A stretch of DNA of 64,000 bases from Cristatella mucedo (taxonomy: Eukaryota > Bryozoa > Phylactolaemata > Cristatellidae). Each line of letters starts with the position of its first letter. Positions within the stretch are counted from its first letter, which is position 1. The position numbers were made by a program, and so were the translations under genes. The stretch is from assembly GCA_009760855.2 (NCBI GenBank), contig WPIO01000098.1, positions 1,127,501-1,191,500 of the forward strand, given 5' to 3'. This document shows, piece by piece, positions 48,601 to 62,248 of the stretch. The notes under the pieces were generated by a model. It was given only the letters and a program-made list of their open reading frames with translations. It was not told the origin of the DNA and did not search any database.

Positions 48601-51600
48601 GAAGTATTTTCCTGTAAGCCTCTTTCATCTGAGAATTAAAACTTCCTTTAAATCGTGGTTCAATTAATCAATAAATAGTCTCCAAAAAATTGAATACTCA
48701 AGATCAGGTTGTGATATTACCTTAGGTGCTGAAACATCAAAGACAGTTGCTATGGACATCACCTTCAGATAAACTCTAATCATTGTCAGTAAAATTATCA
48801 TCAACTGTAACGGGTGAAACCGGAACTCCAACCTCATCACGGTGCAGTACAGATCGAATTGTTGACCTTACTTTGAGTATTCAATGTTGTGCTTATTCTT
48901 CTTACTGAAACCCAGCATGTTAGTGATGCAGAAATAAAAATCCGAAACATGGTAAGTTTATTCTTCAAATCATTGGTACGCCAAATGGCATGCATCCGCA
49001 TTGACCTTAAAACCATTCTCTCAAATTGTCTACACTTTACGACTTTCGCACCGTATGTGGTCCCCATGTCTTATTCTGACCTTACAGTTGGCATTCGAAG
49101 GAGGCGTGACAGATAGCCTTGTTAGATGAATGTAGTAATTCGTTGTCGCGGCTCTTTTGCTGAGAATCTCCCAAAGATGTAGTCTAATATATGCGAACAA
49201 TTTTCAAGTCCCTTGGCATTGTAAATCGCAAATATCGGTTGACTATAGCAACTAATGAAATCACTATTTCTTTTACCAATTATAACTCACAGCAGTTGTG
49301 TCATTAATAAACAGTAACGAGTAAACATAACGTAGGTTAATATCGTTATGAACTGCTACATCAGTTTCAGCCTGTTCGCGTCCTCAGGTCCTGTGTGGAC
49401 AATAAATTAGCTGTCCCATTCCTCCGCTTAAAGACAGTTGGCGACAGAAGCTTTAGCTCTGCAGGTCCTAGACTGTGGAACTCGCTTCCACAATTCTTAC
49501 GCAACGACATCTACTCTCCAACTGCCGACTATGGCACATCTTTTTCAGCAGTCCTGAACTGCTACTTCTATGCTACTCACTACCTCAACTGCTCTCCTAA
49601 CTCTGCTATGCTTCCCACTTTCTCTTTGTTGCGTGAGACGAAGTCTGTTGGCTACCGAATGCGTACCGAAAGCCGCTTAGGCTGTGAGTGCGCTATACAA
49701 AACTCTCCTGCGTAACGCCCACATGGTCTTTATGACTTTGTGGAGTTACTGACGGAGATACATTATATTATGCATAAAGCATTATGTTTAAATGTACTCT
49801 ATATTGGATGAACAAAATCCGCCAAACCGGAGGTGCTAAAAGCGAAACAAAAAACACCATTAGTAATCATTTGCGACGTATATTTGGAAAAGGATAGCAA
49901 ATGACAGACAACAGATACAATGCAGACCAGTATTATATAGGGATTCGAACAACTTGAAATTGGAACGTGTTTTTTCGTGGGCATCCACAGCATTACAGCC
50001 GTTTCTCGTGTACACGGGATTTTATTGTATGAACTTGGTTTGACGAAAATTTTGCAGGTCGTCTCTAGAAACTTTGACACCATTCTCCTCCTATGTCTCA
50101 CAAAGGTCACAGGTTAACTAAATCTGATCCAATCAACAGGGAAATTAAAGTATGTGCTCGTTCGTACGTACCTACTTCAAAATAATATGCCTCTGAAATG
50201 TAGTAATTTTGGCTTTTTTATTTGTCACGTTCATCTTTTTACGTAAGCAGCTGTCGCCAGAAAGTTGTTCGGGCCATTATCATTGATGGCTATGCATGGT
50301 CTGAGATAAAACCTGTAGCTGGTAAAAATAATGCGCACTAGTAGTGAGATTCTATGTGGAATGACAATTGAAGCTTCAAAAAGTCAATTTCTTACCAACT
50401 TGCCACCTATTGTACTAGATTGCTGCTCCGAGGCGTGCCACTGCCTACCAATGGCCGAGATTGTTCTTGCACAATTTGTTAAGATAATCCGGCTGCAATT
50501 GAATGGAGTGCATTGCATACTGTATTTTATAAATACGTTTTCAGTATCTAATGTTCAAAATTGAAGTATTGAGAACCGATTTCGGCAGTCACATGCAGTG
50601 CAGTGCTACGCAATGATAGGTGCCGTTGTACTGAAATCGTGCTAGTAAACACAACCGATGGATAGAGCAATGTGTAATCATGGAAATAGTGGTTCAAGTG
50701 TACGTCCTCCAGTTGTTTTGTGGGCACATTTCGGTATACCTCAACTGCTCTCCTAACTCTGCTATGCTTCCCACTTTCTCTTTGTTGTGTGAGACAAGTC
50801 TGTTGGCTACCGAATGCGTACCGAAAGCCGCTTAGGCTGTGAGTGTGCTATACAAAACTCTCCTGCGTAACACCCACATGGTCTTTATGACTTTGTGGAG
50901 TTACTGACAGAGATACATACATATGTGATTGAGCCGTAGTCATTAATTGCATGGCATTATCTGAGAGTGTTCATTCCAAACTGGGAAAGATTTTTTGAAT
51001 GCACTGTGACAAAATTCTAGTCTTAACATGCAAAGTAAATTGAAACTTCATGTTGAAGATTTGAGGATGATTTGCGTGGCCTGCAGTGGATTGTTGTATT
51101 TATTTGCTCTGGCTATTTTGGTCGATCGCCGGGCAGTGCCCGAGCGGGCGTATTTGCAATCGCAAGAATTTACGTTTTGAGGAGACCAAGCTAAAGGTGC
51201 TTCAATATGCAGTAAACAGTGGACCTCGGCGAAACATGTTTCTAGCCGTTTTATATTGGATTGTATAGAAGGACGTAACGTTCTCCCGGTCTTTGCACTA
51301 AATCGTAGGGCATCGCTTAAGAGCAGCCTAGCTGCTTAGCCAGTTGTGAGAGTTCCGGTCTCCCTAACCCCTCCGGCAGGCCTATTCGAAGGTTTCAATT
51401 GGAATCACTTCGCTGATATTGATAGTCGCAGAAGTTCTTGATATAAAATTCAGAAAAATATTATTTCAAATACTGCATATTCTTTCGATGACTACAGCAC
51501 TATCCGATGAAAAATCGCTTGCCCCGGTTGTAGGCGAGAGTGCATAGGAAGGGGTAGAGCAGTTGTGGGGCGTTGCTCCAGGCGAGTGACTTAGTTCGTG

Positions 51601-51999
51601 GCATGGGTCCTCAGCTCGCTTTTTAACATGATACAGCTTCGCAGCAAGCACCAGCACATGAGCCAGTGCCAGCTGGTCTTTGGTGGAACGTGCAAACACT
51701 ACGCAAGACCGAGGAGTCTGTGAACAATGGCTACTACCACAGTTGGCTCAGCTGCCGCTACGACAAAACGGCTGCATTCAGCTCCCGTAATGGCCGCCGG
51801 AGGTAGCTTACCATTTGTTGGAATCGGGACTGTATAAAATGGCATATAAGGCATCCGATGGCAGATGTGGTATCCGGCACGTAATGATGGAATGTGAACA
51901 GGTAGCGGTTTGTGCGAACTGCTGCCTATAACAGAACGGAAGAGCGCTTTTTACCACCGGAGTAGTATATGCCAAGCCCTGTGGCCAATTTGGTAGGCA
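48601..51999. other. AT-rich region with LINE family 2 fragments
   Basis: LINE family 2 pieces lie at about 49349-49775 (LAVPFLRLKTVGDRSFSSAG) and 50735-50925. A 76-codon minus frame at 49067-48837 may be the upstream part of the same decayed transposon gene. No other gene is supported. Confidence 0.6.
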
Positions 52000-52262
52000 T
52001 CACAATATCTCCTGTTGAATCTCAACGTATTTTATCTGTCATGTTCCAAAGTGGCATTTCATTATATGAACACGTCAGCTCCACAGTCAAGTCTGCCTAA
52101 TTTAACTACATAGCATTGCAAAAATTCTGGCTTGTTTGGACGAGAATACCCCCTCTAAATTGGACCCTTCATTTGTGACATCCCCTCTCGATTTCTCCAA
52201 CTCGCGGCTTGCCGTTCTATCGGCCGGTGCAATCAAGTGCTTACAGCTGGAGCAAAACTGGG
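52000..52262 (+). mobile_element. LINE family 1 fragment
   Basis: Diverged sequence equivalent to the ISPVESQRILSVMFQS ... LQLEQNW part of the reverse transcriptase. It ends abruptly at a G+C-rich block. Confidence 0.7.
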
Positions 52263-52740
52263 AGGGCTGAGGAGGAAGAGGGATCTCGGCCTAAGACGCA
52301 GTCGTCGAGCTCCGCGAACAGACGGCGCGACGTTCAACGACCAGATAACCTTTACAGCCTCGATGTAGCTCTGTGCAAGCACGATGTAACACCAACGGCC
52401 AGGGCCAACTCATACTCGGTGCGCTGCGCCAGCGACACGCGTTTAGCGAGCGAGCTACTGCGGGCGACTGGGGCCTGGACTGCTGCCATGCGCCTGAAGA
52501 GGTCCACCGGTCCGTGCTTTTTTTGCGAGAGGCCGCAGACCGGCCCAGTGGCATGCCCTGTGGCCGACCACGGTAGCCTGTTGAGGAATCGGTCCTGTTA
52601 GCTTGCCCCATACGAAAAGAGCTCCGATTAAAATTTTCCTGTGGAATTTTTCGGTCGCGTTCAGGATGCGGCAAAAACGTGGGCTGAGACTAGCATGGCA
52701 ATAGGAGACAGGCACCCCAATGTGGGGAGGCTTTGAGCAG
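52263..52740 (+). other. G+C-rich block with a 130-codon frame, unassigned
   Basis: The + frame to 52601 has Ser/Arg-rich sequence and a Cys-containing end (CFFCERPQTGPVACPVADHG). An ATTAAA lies just after the stop, near 52627. Minus frames overlap it. I cannot decide whether it is coding, a retrocopy or a repeat. Confidence 0.3.
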
Positions 52741-52849
52741 CTGGCGACGCCGCTCAGAAATATAAAAATTCTAACCAAGATTTCATTTAGGGGTCTCAGA
52801 GACCTTGGTCTACTTTTGGTCAATTCACATTTGCTGCTGAGAAAACACA

Positions 52850-53050
52850 TTTGAATAGTTAGGGGTAGCATGCTCAATAAACAAGAAGAATGATATGCTT
52901 AGGGGTGACATGAATATGGTCAGAATGCATGTATAACTGACATGCGCAGTGTCAGCACACGTAACGACACAAAGGAGAAATCACTGGGACCCACTAAAGC
53001 CATGATGCATAGATGTTTTTTAGTTTCTTCTTATATGTATATGTTTTTAA
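52850..53050 (-). mobile_element. LINE family 1 3'-end remnant (minus)
   Basis: The complement of the family 3' UTR (ACATTTGAATAGTTAGGGGT, GGTGACATGAATATGGTCAG), diverged. Confidence 0.65.
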
Positions 53051-53199
53051 GTAAGGATATGTCACGAAGTATTCCGGGATTAAGTTACTTGCTCACTAAT
53101 ATAATGTAACGTATCGCTATCTGAAACTCCACAAATTCATGATCGCTGTGTGTGTGTGTGTTACGAAGAAGAGTTTGCGTAGTGCACTAACAGGTAAAG

Positions 53200-54240
53200 C
53201 GACTTTTACTATGTATCTAGTAACCAACAGACTTCGTCTCACGAAACAAAGTGAAAATGGGTAGCATGGCAGAGTCAGAAGAGTTGTTGAGTTAGTGAGT
53301 AGCATACAAGTAGCAGATCAGGTCCGCTGAAATGGATGAGCCATAGTCGGCAGAAAGCGAGTAGTTTTCGTTGCGTAAGAATTTTGCAAGCGAGTTCTAC
53401 AGTCTAGGACATGCAGAGCTAAAGCTTATGTCGCCAACGGTCTTCAAGCGGAGGAATTGAACAGCTAATTTATTGTCCATACAGGACCTGAGGGCGCGAA
53501 CAGGCTGAAACTGGAGGAGCCAAGCCGTGGCGGGCCTTGCGGGTCAGCCTAAGAACTTTGCTCTGTATTCTTTGCTCAACCGGCATTCATCCGAGCTCTT
53601 TTAGTGACGGAGACACGTGCTGCTCCAACCTCTGGAACTTGAAGACTAGCCTTGCAGCCATATTGATAGCCATCTGGAGTGGCCTAGTCGCTTTCTTTGG
53701 TAGCCCAGCCAAAATTGAATTACAATGTTCATGCCGAGACAGACATAAGGAGGTAGTTAAATGTTTTGCAAGCCCGTGTGGAAGACAGTTCCTACTCATA
53801 GATAGGGATTGGACGTGATGGCTAGCTGTAGAAGCAGTCCGCTGAATGAAGCTCACAAAATTCAGTCAGCTGTCGAAAATGACACATCAATTTTGAGCAC
53901 GTGGTGATATTCGCACAAAAGCATCACCGGTTAGAAGAGCAGAGCCGTTAAATCCAGCCACATGCTTAGTGTGTCCTATGAGCAGCAGTTCGGCTCTATC
54001 TTTATTTAGTTTCTAGAGGTTTTCCGACATCCAGGGTCAAATGTTGGCAATCCAAGCATCCAGTTTATCAGTTGCTTTGGTAGATTCCGAACGTTTGAAT
54101 GACAAATACAGCTGAGTATCGTCAGCATACAAGTGATAGCATATTCCAAGGGTCTTACTCACTTTTCGCAGGAGTTGAGTAAAACTGCAGAAAAGCACCG
54201 GACCAAGGACGGATCCTTGAGGGACTCAAAAGTCAACCCG
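53200..54240 (-). mobile_element. LINE family 2 copy (minus)
   Basis: Minus-strand sequence covers the family C-terminus and, at its 5' side, the YADD-region equivalent (TCAGCATACAAGTGATAGCA complement) and the GSVLGP region near 54190-54235. It is broken by stops. Confidence 0.8.
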
Positions 54241-54242
54241 TT

Positions 54243-54770
54243 TCATGTATGAGACCTGACCCCACATGACACGAATAGGACCCGATCAGAAAAGTACGAT
54301 TGAAAGCACTTAGCATATTTACCAAATGCATGGTATTCAATGGATTTGAGATTGGTGTGAGATATAATTAAACAGTTAGAATCCGAAAGCATTTGGTAAG
54401 ATGCATAGTAGATCTGATAGGTTGGCACTATCCAAAGAATGAAGGGAAGAAAATTTAAGTGACAAAGCAGTGAAATCGGTGCATTACTTGTCTGGGATCC
54501 AGTGCAGGTTGGCGAAAAGTGTTGAGATGTGGCAACCGCGACGCTCACTACTGACAAGCCTAACTGCAGAGTTTCACACTTGCTGTAAACGCCCGATATC
54601 ACATACCACCAAGCAGTGAGTTACAGAAGTCAAGGCGTCAAGTCACAAATGCATTGACTACTTTAGAAATGGTATCTACGTCTAAACAAGCAATAGCTTT
54701 AGTAATGTTATGTAGCTAAAAGTAGGCACACTTGACTGAGTAGCTGGAGTGGTCATCGCATGATCTTCCG
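54243..54770 (-). mobile_element. LINE family 1 fragment (minus)
   Basis: The frame 54602-54243 and flanks correspond to the RT C-terminus, diverged and stop-rich. It abuts the LINE family 2 copy. Confidence 0.8.
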
Positions 54771-55904
54771 CGGCTCTCACATGCTGTCTTAATTGTGCAG
54801 CTACGTGCCGGGTGAATTTTCCGCCATCCACTGCGTGCGGTCCCTTACTAAGCAAAGGGCAAGCGTTATCCAACGGCCCTGACCATGGCGAAGACAATCG
54901 TTTCGATTTAGCAGCAGCCGAGCAAATAATGGCGCTAGTCATTTAATGACTGAACCATCGGCATTGGAGATTGTTTGGACGTATCGCCGCCGAAGACTGG
55001 CAGATGATGGCTCCTGTGCTGGAGCTTGCTACAAGGCTTCGTGAATTCAGGAAGTGAGAAAGTACCCCCTTCCAGGACTGGAGCCTCTCCCCCACCCAGG
55101 AGCACGTCCTAATAATAACTCTGCCCCCTACTTATGCGCCGTAGCATACATCTAGGGCAGGCTGACGTTTTGACGGCGTCACCGTAGCAGCTTAAAGAGT
55201 ATGCAGTACTTGGAATATTAAAATCTGAAATTTATTTCAGGAGCTACCTCGACGGCTAATAGCAGCGAAGCGTTTCAAATTGGCGACCATCGAATCAGCA
55301 TTGGGGAGAAGTGAGGGATAGCTGAGCTCTCCCAACCTTTTACACCATTGAAATGACAGCCCTGTCTGTGCAGCTGAACCGTCGCCCCTGGCGTTGTCGA
55401 CATGCAACAATCCTCCAGGTGCCCCTCCTGGTGGCGACTCAACCAATCACCCACTGGCGGTGCCGGAGCCACAGTACGAAGAGGCTCGCAGCACTGACTT
55501 ATAACTGAGAGACATGAAAACTAAAGTCTTTTCTTTTCTGTCTATCGGCCAATCACTTCTACTCTGAAAAAGTAAGTAGCCTTTTTTCGCTCGGTCGCAT
55601 TAACAGCTCGCTCCGTCACTGTTAGGCACCACTATGTCAACTGCAAGAAAGATTTTATAGTCGTTACATGTATGTAATAATTCAATCGTCCCACTTTTCT
55701 GTTTTTTGATACGGCATTCACGGCTCAGAGCTTCATCGTTGACGTCATCACGGTTTGATTCATCACAGCCGCTCCAACCATGTATTACTCCGAATCGAAG
55801 TCGAAGTCGACGTCTGCAAGCATTGACGAATCTCAGCGAGTCGTTAGACGGTACAACGAAAAAAATGAGGCTTATGCTCATTGTTTATAACATTAATATA
55901 AAAT
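54771..55904. other. No supported gene
   Basis: Short frames on both strands, no family match, no clear repeat. Confidence 0.5.
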
Positions 55905-57740
55905 ATTGATATTAAATATGTAATTGCTTAAGTACCCTCAGAGAACTCACTTTCATTTTAGGATTTTGAAATTTGCTGCAAAAAAATGAGCAAATGATGA
56001 GTGGTACTGTGCTTGATAAAAAATGAATACATAAATAGGGGTGACACTCACAGTCTCAGCATGCAAGTTTGGTGAGTTTCAGCTTGCAACGCACAAGCAT
56101 ACAAAGGACGAACTGCGGCGACCCACTAAAGTCTGTCATTAATAGGTGCGTTTTAAATTTATTTTAAAATGTAGTCAAGGCAGGGGACTTCGTGACGCAA
56201 ATCAAGAGTGAGATCCAGACATTGAGAGCATACGAACTTAATGCCCGGTCTGCAAATGATTTGAGGTTTGTACGAGGTATTGGTGAACAGTTAGATTCCG
56301 AAACGTAGGTGGTGCGATGCTAAGCCTGGTTGTGGAGTAGATCTGGTAGGTAGGCTGGAGCCACAGAATGAAGGCAGTTAGAAGTGAACCACCAAACCTT
56401 GAAGTCAACGCACTGCTTGATTGGTAGCCATTGCAGGATGACGAGAAGTGAAGTGATGTAGCAACTGCGATGCTCACGACATACACACCTAGTTGCAGAT
56501 TAAGCGCCTGATTGCACATGCAGGTAGGCCAGAAAGCAGTGAGCTACAAAGGTCAAGACGGGACGTCTCAAATGCAAGGACCAAGTTGGATTTGATATTT
56601 CAATTTAAAAAAGCCCGAGTTTCAGCAATTTGTGAAAAGTCGGCGGTCTTGATTATGTAGCTGATGTGATTGTCAAATGAAAGGTCACTTTGGAGCACGA
56701 CACCTATATTTTTTTCGTGCAGATTCGACAGAAGATATGCTGGCAGAGCCGATTTTGAGTGTTAGCATTTCCAATTTTTTAATCACACTCGGCTTGCTCG
56801 TAACCAATAAATTAGTTTTGTAATCGTTAAATTTGAGAAAACTTGCTGCAATCCATGTTCTAATGTTATCAATACATGCGGCAAGTTAGTTGAGAAAATT
56901 TGAGCTGCTCGAAGGCTTGGAGGGATAAATGCGAAGGTGTAACTGAGTGTCATCCGCAAAGAAGTGAAAGCGTAAATTATGATTACCAATCACATCGGCA
57001 AGAGGTATAGTATGAACCGTGAAATGAACCGGAGTTAACACGGAGCCCTTAGGTACCCCATACTTTAGAGGTATCTCGGATGAGCTTTGTGCATTCGCGC
57101 CAATACTCTGGAATCTCCCACTGAAATAGAACCTGTACAGTTGCAGGGCGGTGCCAGTGATGCCCAGGCGAAAAGAGAGGCGCTTAAGAAGAACTTGGTA
57201 ATCGATGGTATCAAAAGCTGCCGAAAGATCAAGCAAAACTAGCAGAGATATATCTGCATTCCTAAGTAGCTGGTCGTACAAACGAACCGATGCCTACTCT
57301 ATAGACTGATTAGCTCTTAAGCCATACTGGAACTACTAGCTAATTTTGAAGTTTGAATAGATGAGTTTATCTGATCTGCCACGACTCGCTCCCGTGTCCT
57401 TGAAAAGAATGGTAGAAGGTAGGCACACTAGGTAATATGGTTGCTTTCACGACCTTGTTCCCAAGGTCGTGGGTTTTATTCCTGCGGTGGGCGATTCTTA
57501 TTGCCACTGCAAGCGGTGGTGATAACCGTAAAGGCTCTTCTGTCGCTATACAAAAAAGGCTGTTTAATCAGCTAGGATTTTAGACTGAGCGTTAGTTGCT
57601 CAAGTTCTTATCGTCTAGTGCTGCTTTCTGGAATAGTGGCCTGATTACAGGTTTTTAAAAGGTTCACGGACATGAACTGAGGCTAATGACATGATAATGA
57701 TTTTAGTTATGCATGGCAGCAGCAGGTTAAGGCGACGTAG
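55905..57740 (-). mobile_element. Near-full-length old LINE family 1 copy, with nested SINE
   Basis: A minus copy equivalent to 27199-29120. A 131-codon frame (57281-56886) keeps LVLLDLSAAFDTIDYQVLLK, GVPKGSVLTPVHF and FHFFADDTQL, with the catalytic Asp pair. Elsewhere stops break it. A family A SINE interrupts it at 57421-57582. Confidence 0.9.
57421..57582 (+). mobile_element. tRNA-derived SINE, family A, nested in a LINE
   Basis: GGCACACTAGGTAATATGG, then GTGGGTTTTATTCCTGCGG, then CACTGCAAGCGGTGGTG and ATACAAAAAAGGCTGTTTAA. LINE sequence resumes directly after it. Confidence 0.9.
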
Positions 57741-57864
57741 GAGCAGTACTTTTTGCATTGGATGAGGCTTTTTTGAGTAAATTTTGTGTGCGAGCGCAAG
57801 CTGCTAGCTGCTAATCTAGCATAGCTAAATACTTCGATACCAGCGGCAAAATGGGGGACTAAAG

Positions 57865-58914
57865 GTGAGAACTCTTTCAACGCTTCGGCGAGATTCGCCC
57901 AATCGACGCCTTCTTAAGGAAGTAGGTGAACAATCCTTCGATTGCGGTCAAGGCGGCAAGCGAACGTTCAGCTTCAGTAGTGTGAAGTATTCCCTATTTT
58001 TAGATACTGCGTTTGTTGGAGGAGGTATCGATGGTCTCCTAACGGGTATAGTGGGGTGCAGGGGGCACGGTGAACTTATCGGATACGATGTGCTATTTGC
58101 GGCTCGTGACAGCTGCCACATTTTCACCCGTCGGTAGCTTCACCTGGTTTGGTTGGATCAACCAGGAGAGTTTGCTGTCATTGTTTCCTGGAGTTGCCTG
58201 CATTATCTTGCATAGTGTCGTCAGTCATTATGAAGCCATGACCAATGTGGTGGCAGCAAGCCCACGGCAACTCGTCCACTCAGCCAGTGTACGTTGGTTT
58301 TGCTGTGCCCAATGCGAGCACTTTATAAACTGAGTAACCATTGACTGCCTGGAACAGCTTTTTGCAGTTCGCTTACTCTGACATTTAACCATTTTCAGAC
58401 TAATTAGGCAACGTAAGAGCTGCTTCTTTTGCTGTCGTCATCTCTGTCGATTTCCTGTGGACCTTGCCGGATGAGAATAGCATCGACTTGCCAAAGATAG
58501 AGGACCAATATCGGCTCCTCCAAGTAGCATGACACTTGTTCATGCCTGACTCCCAGCTCAGCTATCCCAAGTGTGCAAGTGGCAACCCTCCGGTTTGAGA
58601 TGATTGATCCCTCAATTGATGAGGCAACTGCTAATGAGAAGGTTGGTATGAAGTTTTTTAGGCTTACTATCTTGGCCGCTCTCGCCCACCAAGCAGTCGC
58701 CAGCGTTGGCGTGCCTACGAGAGTCTTAATATTAGCGTGGCCAGCCAGGTATGCCGTCGACAGCTTGGCAGGCATGCTAGACGCCGATCAGGTTTTGCAG
58801 ATGGCTTTCAAGTGCACTGGTATAAACAACGCCCGCCGACCGTGGTTTATATGCCAGGCCGACATCAGGATAGTTGGTGCTGAGTTAATCCAGCAAATGA
58901 GTCTGCCTGCTTGA
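57865..58914 (+). CDS. Coding-looking segments, family not recognised
   Basis: Several + strand stretches look like exons. FTWFGWINQESLLSLFPGVA and onward lies at about 58139-58285, with a TAG acceptor before and a GTGTAC donor after. VISVDFLWTLPDENSIDLPK lies at about 58405-58530. VATLRFEMIDPSIDEATANE lies at about 58578-58641, before a GTTGGT. Then GVPTRVLILAWPARYAVDSL runs on to 58914, ending at the (GA)n tract. I could not assemble one consistent phase chain or name a family. It may be a live gene or a decayed one. Confidence 0.35.
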
Positions 58915-59191
<277 letters not shown>

Positions 59192-59860
59192 CGTGCAGCA
59201 ATGATCAGCCCTCTCTCGTACGGTGGTAATCGTAGCAGCTGGGCTGGCTGGTGCATCATAACTTTGGTGGCCACCAAGCTTCTGCTCTTTCAATAGCACT
59301 CAGGGGACCAAGAGCAGAAGTTGCAGCTTCGCACTTCTAATCTTTGCGGCTGCAGCAAGTTAACCTTGCAACTATTCAGAAAGGTGAGGAAATTTTCCCG
59401 GCATCCTTGCACGATATCACTTGGCACTACCTCCGTACGACTGCTTCGGCTGCCGGTTGACCTTCGGGTTTCACTGTGTAGCACAATAGGTCTGTGCCGT
59501 GCTACATCCAGGGTACTTTTTATGCCTCCGCCACATTTACTCTTTCCCTGCCTGCCTCTGGGCCCGTCTAGTATATGCCAACCGCTCTCATACTAGCGGC
59601 ATTTATACACCCATTGAGCATTAAGTCCTTCGTTGCTGTCAGCAATCACCCGGAGATGCCCTCTCCAAAGTGGTTAGGCGGTTCGAGGGATCGCGGAGGC
59701 CCCTAGTCATCGTGTGGAAGGACGGTTCGTGATGCCGGCGCATGAACGTTATGTCTGACCAAGAAAATTGTCACTTTCTTTCTCGAGCAGTCCTTCTTAC
59801 GGATGAGAGCAGGCCCTCCTCTCAACTGTTGGCCTCGGCGTTCTGTGAAGGCAAAGTGCA

Positions 59861-60580
59861 TTGCACAGCTACAGTAGAAGCTGCTTCAGCTGTGTGCAGA
59901 TAGCAAGTCGCTTCATTTTATTGCTCTTTTTGACGTGGCAGCCTCGTCGCTATTTTGCTAATCACCAACGCTGCTGCTCTTGGCACTTCAAGAAGGACTC
60001 ACCGACCATGTCGTCACACTGCTCTTTCGGCTCAGGGTCAAGTTCTCTGGCTCGACATGGCCAGCAAGCAGATGACGAGAAGCCTGTCGAGAAAATAAGT
60101 AAGCATGACACGGCGGATGCTGAGCTCTTGCTGCTGGTGCTCGCACAAGTTGACGTTCAGGAGAGTGGGCTGCTTCAGCGAGCACTCTCCTGAAGCACTC
60201 AGCGGCTACTGCGTCTGGTGCATTGGCTGCAGTACGACCTTCTGGCAGCATACGGCCAGAGCAAAGCAGGCGGTGGCAGCGAGACGGTCGCCGGCCTTCA
60301 CCGGTCGGAAACGGTCGAGCTGGATAAGAGGCACTGCAAGCGCTGCCATAGCACGCCGAGAAAAAGCTTTTTATCCACTAACGACCCATTGTGTCCCGAT
60401 GGACAATTGCCGGGCTCCTATTTTCAGTTCTGGAAACCGCATTCCCGTCCCGTCCAGTTTGACGTCAGCAACCACACCGCTCATATTTCATTCAATACCT
60501 GGGCCAATAAATGCAATACATACAATAAATGCACAGCAGCAAAACAGAAGACGTTATTTGTCTTTAATTTGTTTGCATGA
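59861..60580 (+). CDS. Two in-phase frames separated by one TGA, then poly(A) signals; family unknown
   Basis: The frame 59861-60193 ends in TGA at 60191-60193. The same phase continues open to about 60578 (LLRLVHWLQYDLLAAYGQSK, then KRCHSTPRKSF and CPDGQLPGSYFQFWK). A strong donor-like AA|GTAAGC at about 60097, and an acceptor-like CTGAAGCACTCAG ending at 60199, could splice out the TGA but would change the frame. AATAAA occurs at 60506-60511, 60524-60529 and 60659-60664, which suggests a transcript end here. No domain recognised. Confidence 0.35.
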
Positions 60581-60599
60581 GTACATCAACTAAAAAAGT

Positions 60600-61170
60600 T
60601 GAGTACCGGGTAGACCTCGTGAGTGTGACTGGGGGTCTTCTATATTTTTGCACATAAAAATAAAGGCATGCAACATGATGCCACCGGGCTTTTGTGTGCC
60701 GGTAGGTTTATTGAGCCTTTACCAGCTAGCTTTGCTGCACACTCACACGGCTGCGGGTCGGAGGTGCAGCTGCCAAGCTGCTAGGACGTGGCTGAGGTAG
60801 CACCACTATAGTCACGCGGCATATGTCAAGCAAGCAGCAGACATAATTCATGCTGGCGCCTAGGCGGATCTCGGCTTATCGAAACACCGTCTTCCAGTCG
60901 TAGCACCCTAACGACCGAGTGTTCAAAGGAGCAGCATCCGGCGTGACCGCAACGGTTGATCAACCCACTGCTTAAAATAATCTCACAGAGGCCTTCACTT
61001 TGCATTGATCACCGCTTGAAGGCTGACGTTGCTAGAACGACGCTTAGTGCTGGAGTTCTATTTAAGTTTTTACAGCCAGAACAGCAACGATGACCGTCGA
61101 ACTGCAACGGACTTAACAGTGCAGAGGCACGTGCAGCACGGACAGCAGAAAGAGTTGTCAGCCTGTGCTG

Positions 61171-61264
<94 letters not shown>

Positions 61265-62248
61265 TCTCTCTCTCTCTCTTTCCTCTCTCTCTCTCTCTCT
61301 CTGTCAATGACCAATGTAGCTGGCAAACAGCAACTAAGTCAGCTGGAACGTCGCCTGAATGCTGGACACTGGGACTCGACAAAGTCAAAGTGGCCTGCTT
61401 TCAGAGTAGTCACACTAAGGCTACTTCCGGTCAAACGCAGTATGCAGTGACCGTCCACATACCAAAATTCTACATGCAGCCAATGTGGGCACCAAGAAAT
61501 GTTTTGAAAGCAGGCCTGAAAATATGATCGGACTACAGGAAATGGGGTGTACGCGGGAGTTAATGGGTGAACCACGTATACCCATAGGTATGTAGGCCAG
61601 CAATTCTCCTAAAAATCACCTACAAACTCCCATATTGCAATTGATTATGTGAACATGTGCATGCATAGTGAACATGCAGCAATCACTTCAACTTTGCAAA
61701 CCGAGACCAATAAGCTATTTAAAATAAGCAAGGTTAATGTAGCGGCCTCTGTTAAGCTCGGTTTGGTTGCAGTGAGCAAATGGTCTCTCAGATTTCTTAT
61801 TAGAGCTACTTCTGCTTTAGGACAACTTCAAGCTGCACTTTAATTAGTTACTCTGTCGGAAAGGAAAGTCAATCTAAAACAGAAACACGACATGTGCCTA
61901 CTAAGTCGCAGGTATATAATCGTTGGAATTTAATAAAATGTAGAACGTGGCAACAGCAGCAGGTGACTGCTGCTTAAGAAGATTGATGGCACACTCCTGG
62001 CCCTTTGGCAGGGATACTTGTGCCTGCAGATACATGTTACTCTCCAACGAAAATCATCAAGAAGGAGTATTTTGTGGAGAAGAACAGTTTGCATTGGCAT
62101 TAGCTTTCGTTCCTGTGCGGCACATGGCCATTTTGAATTTACACACTGGGAATTTTGGGTCGAGGTTTTCTTATGCCAGCTCTCTAAGGGAGACATCGCC
62201 GAGAATGGGAGATTTCTTAAGCGAACGTCAGATATGAGCTATCACAAT
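60600..62248. other. No supported gene; (CT)n tract
   Basis: Apart from the (CT)n block at 61175-61302 I see no feature. Frames crossing the block are repeat artefacts. Confidence 0.6.
61175..61302. repeat. (CT)n microsatellite
   Basis: About 128 bp of nearly pure CT repeats. Confidence 0.97.
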
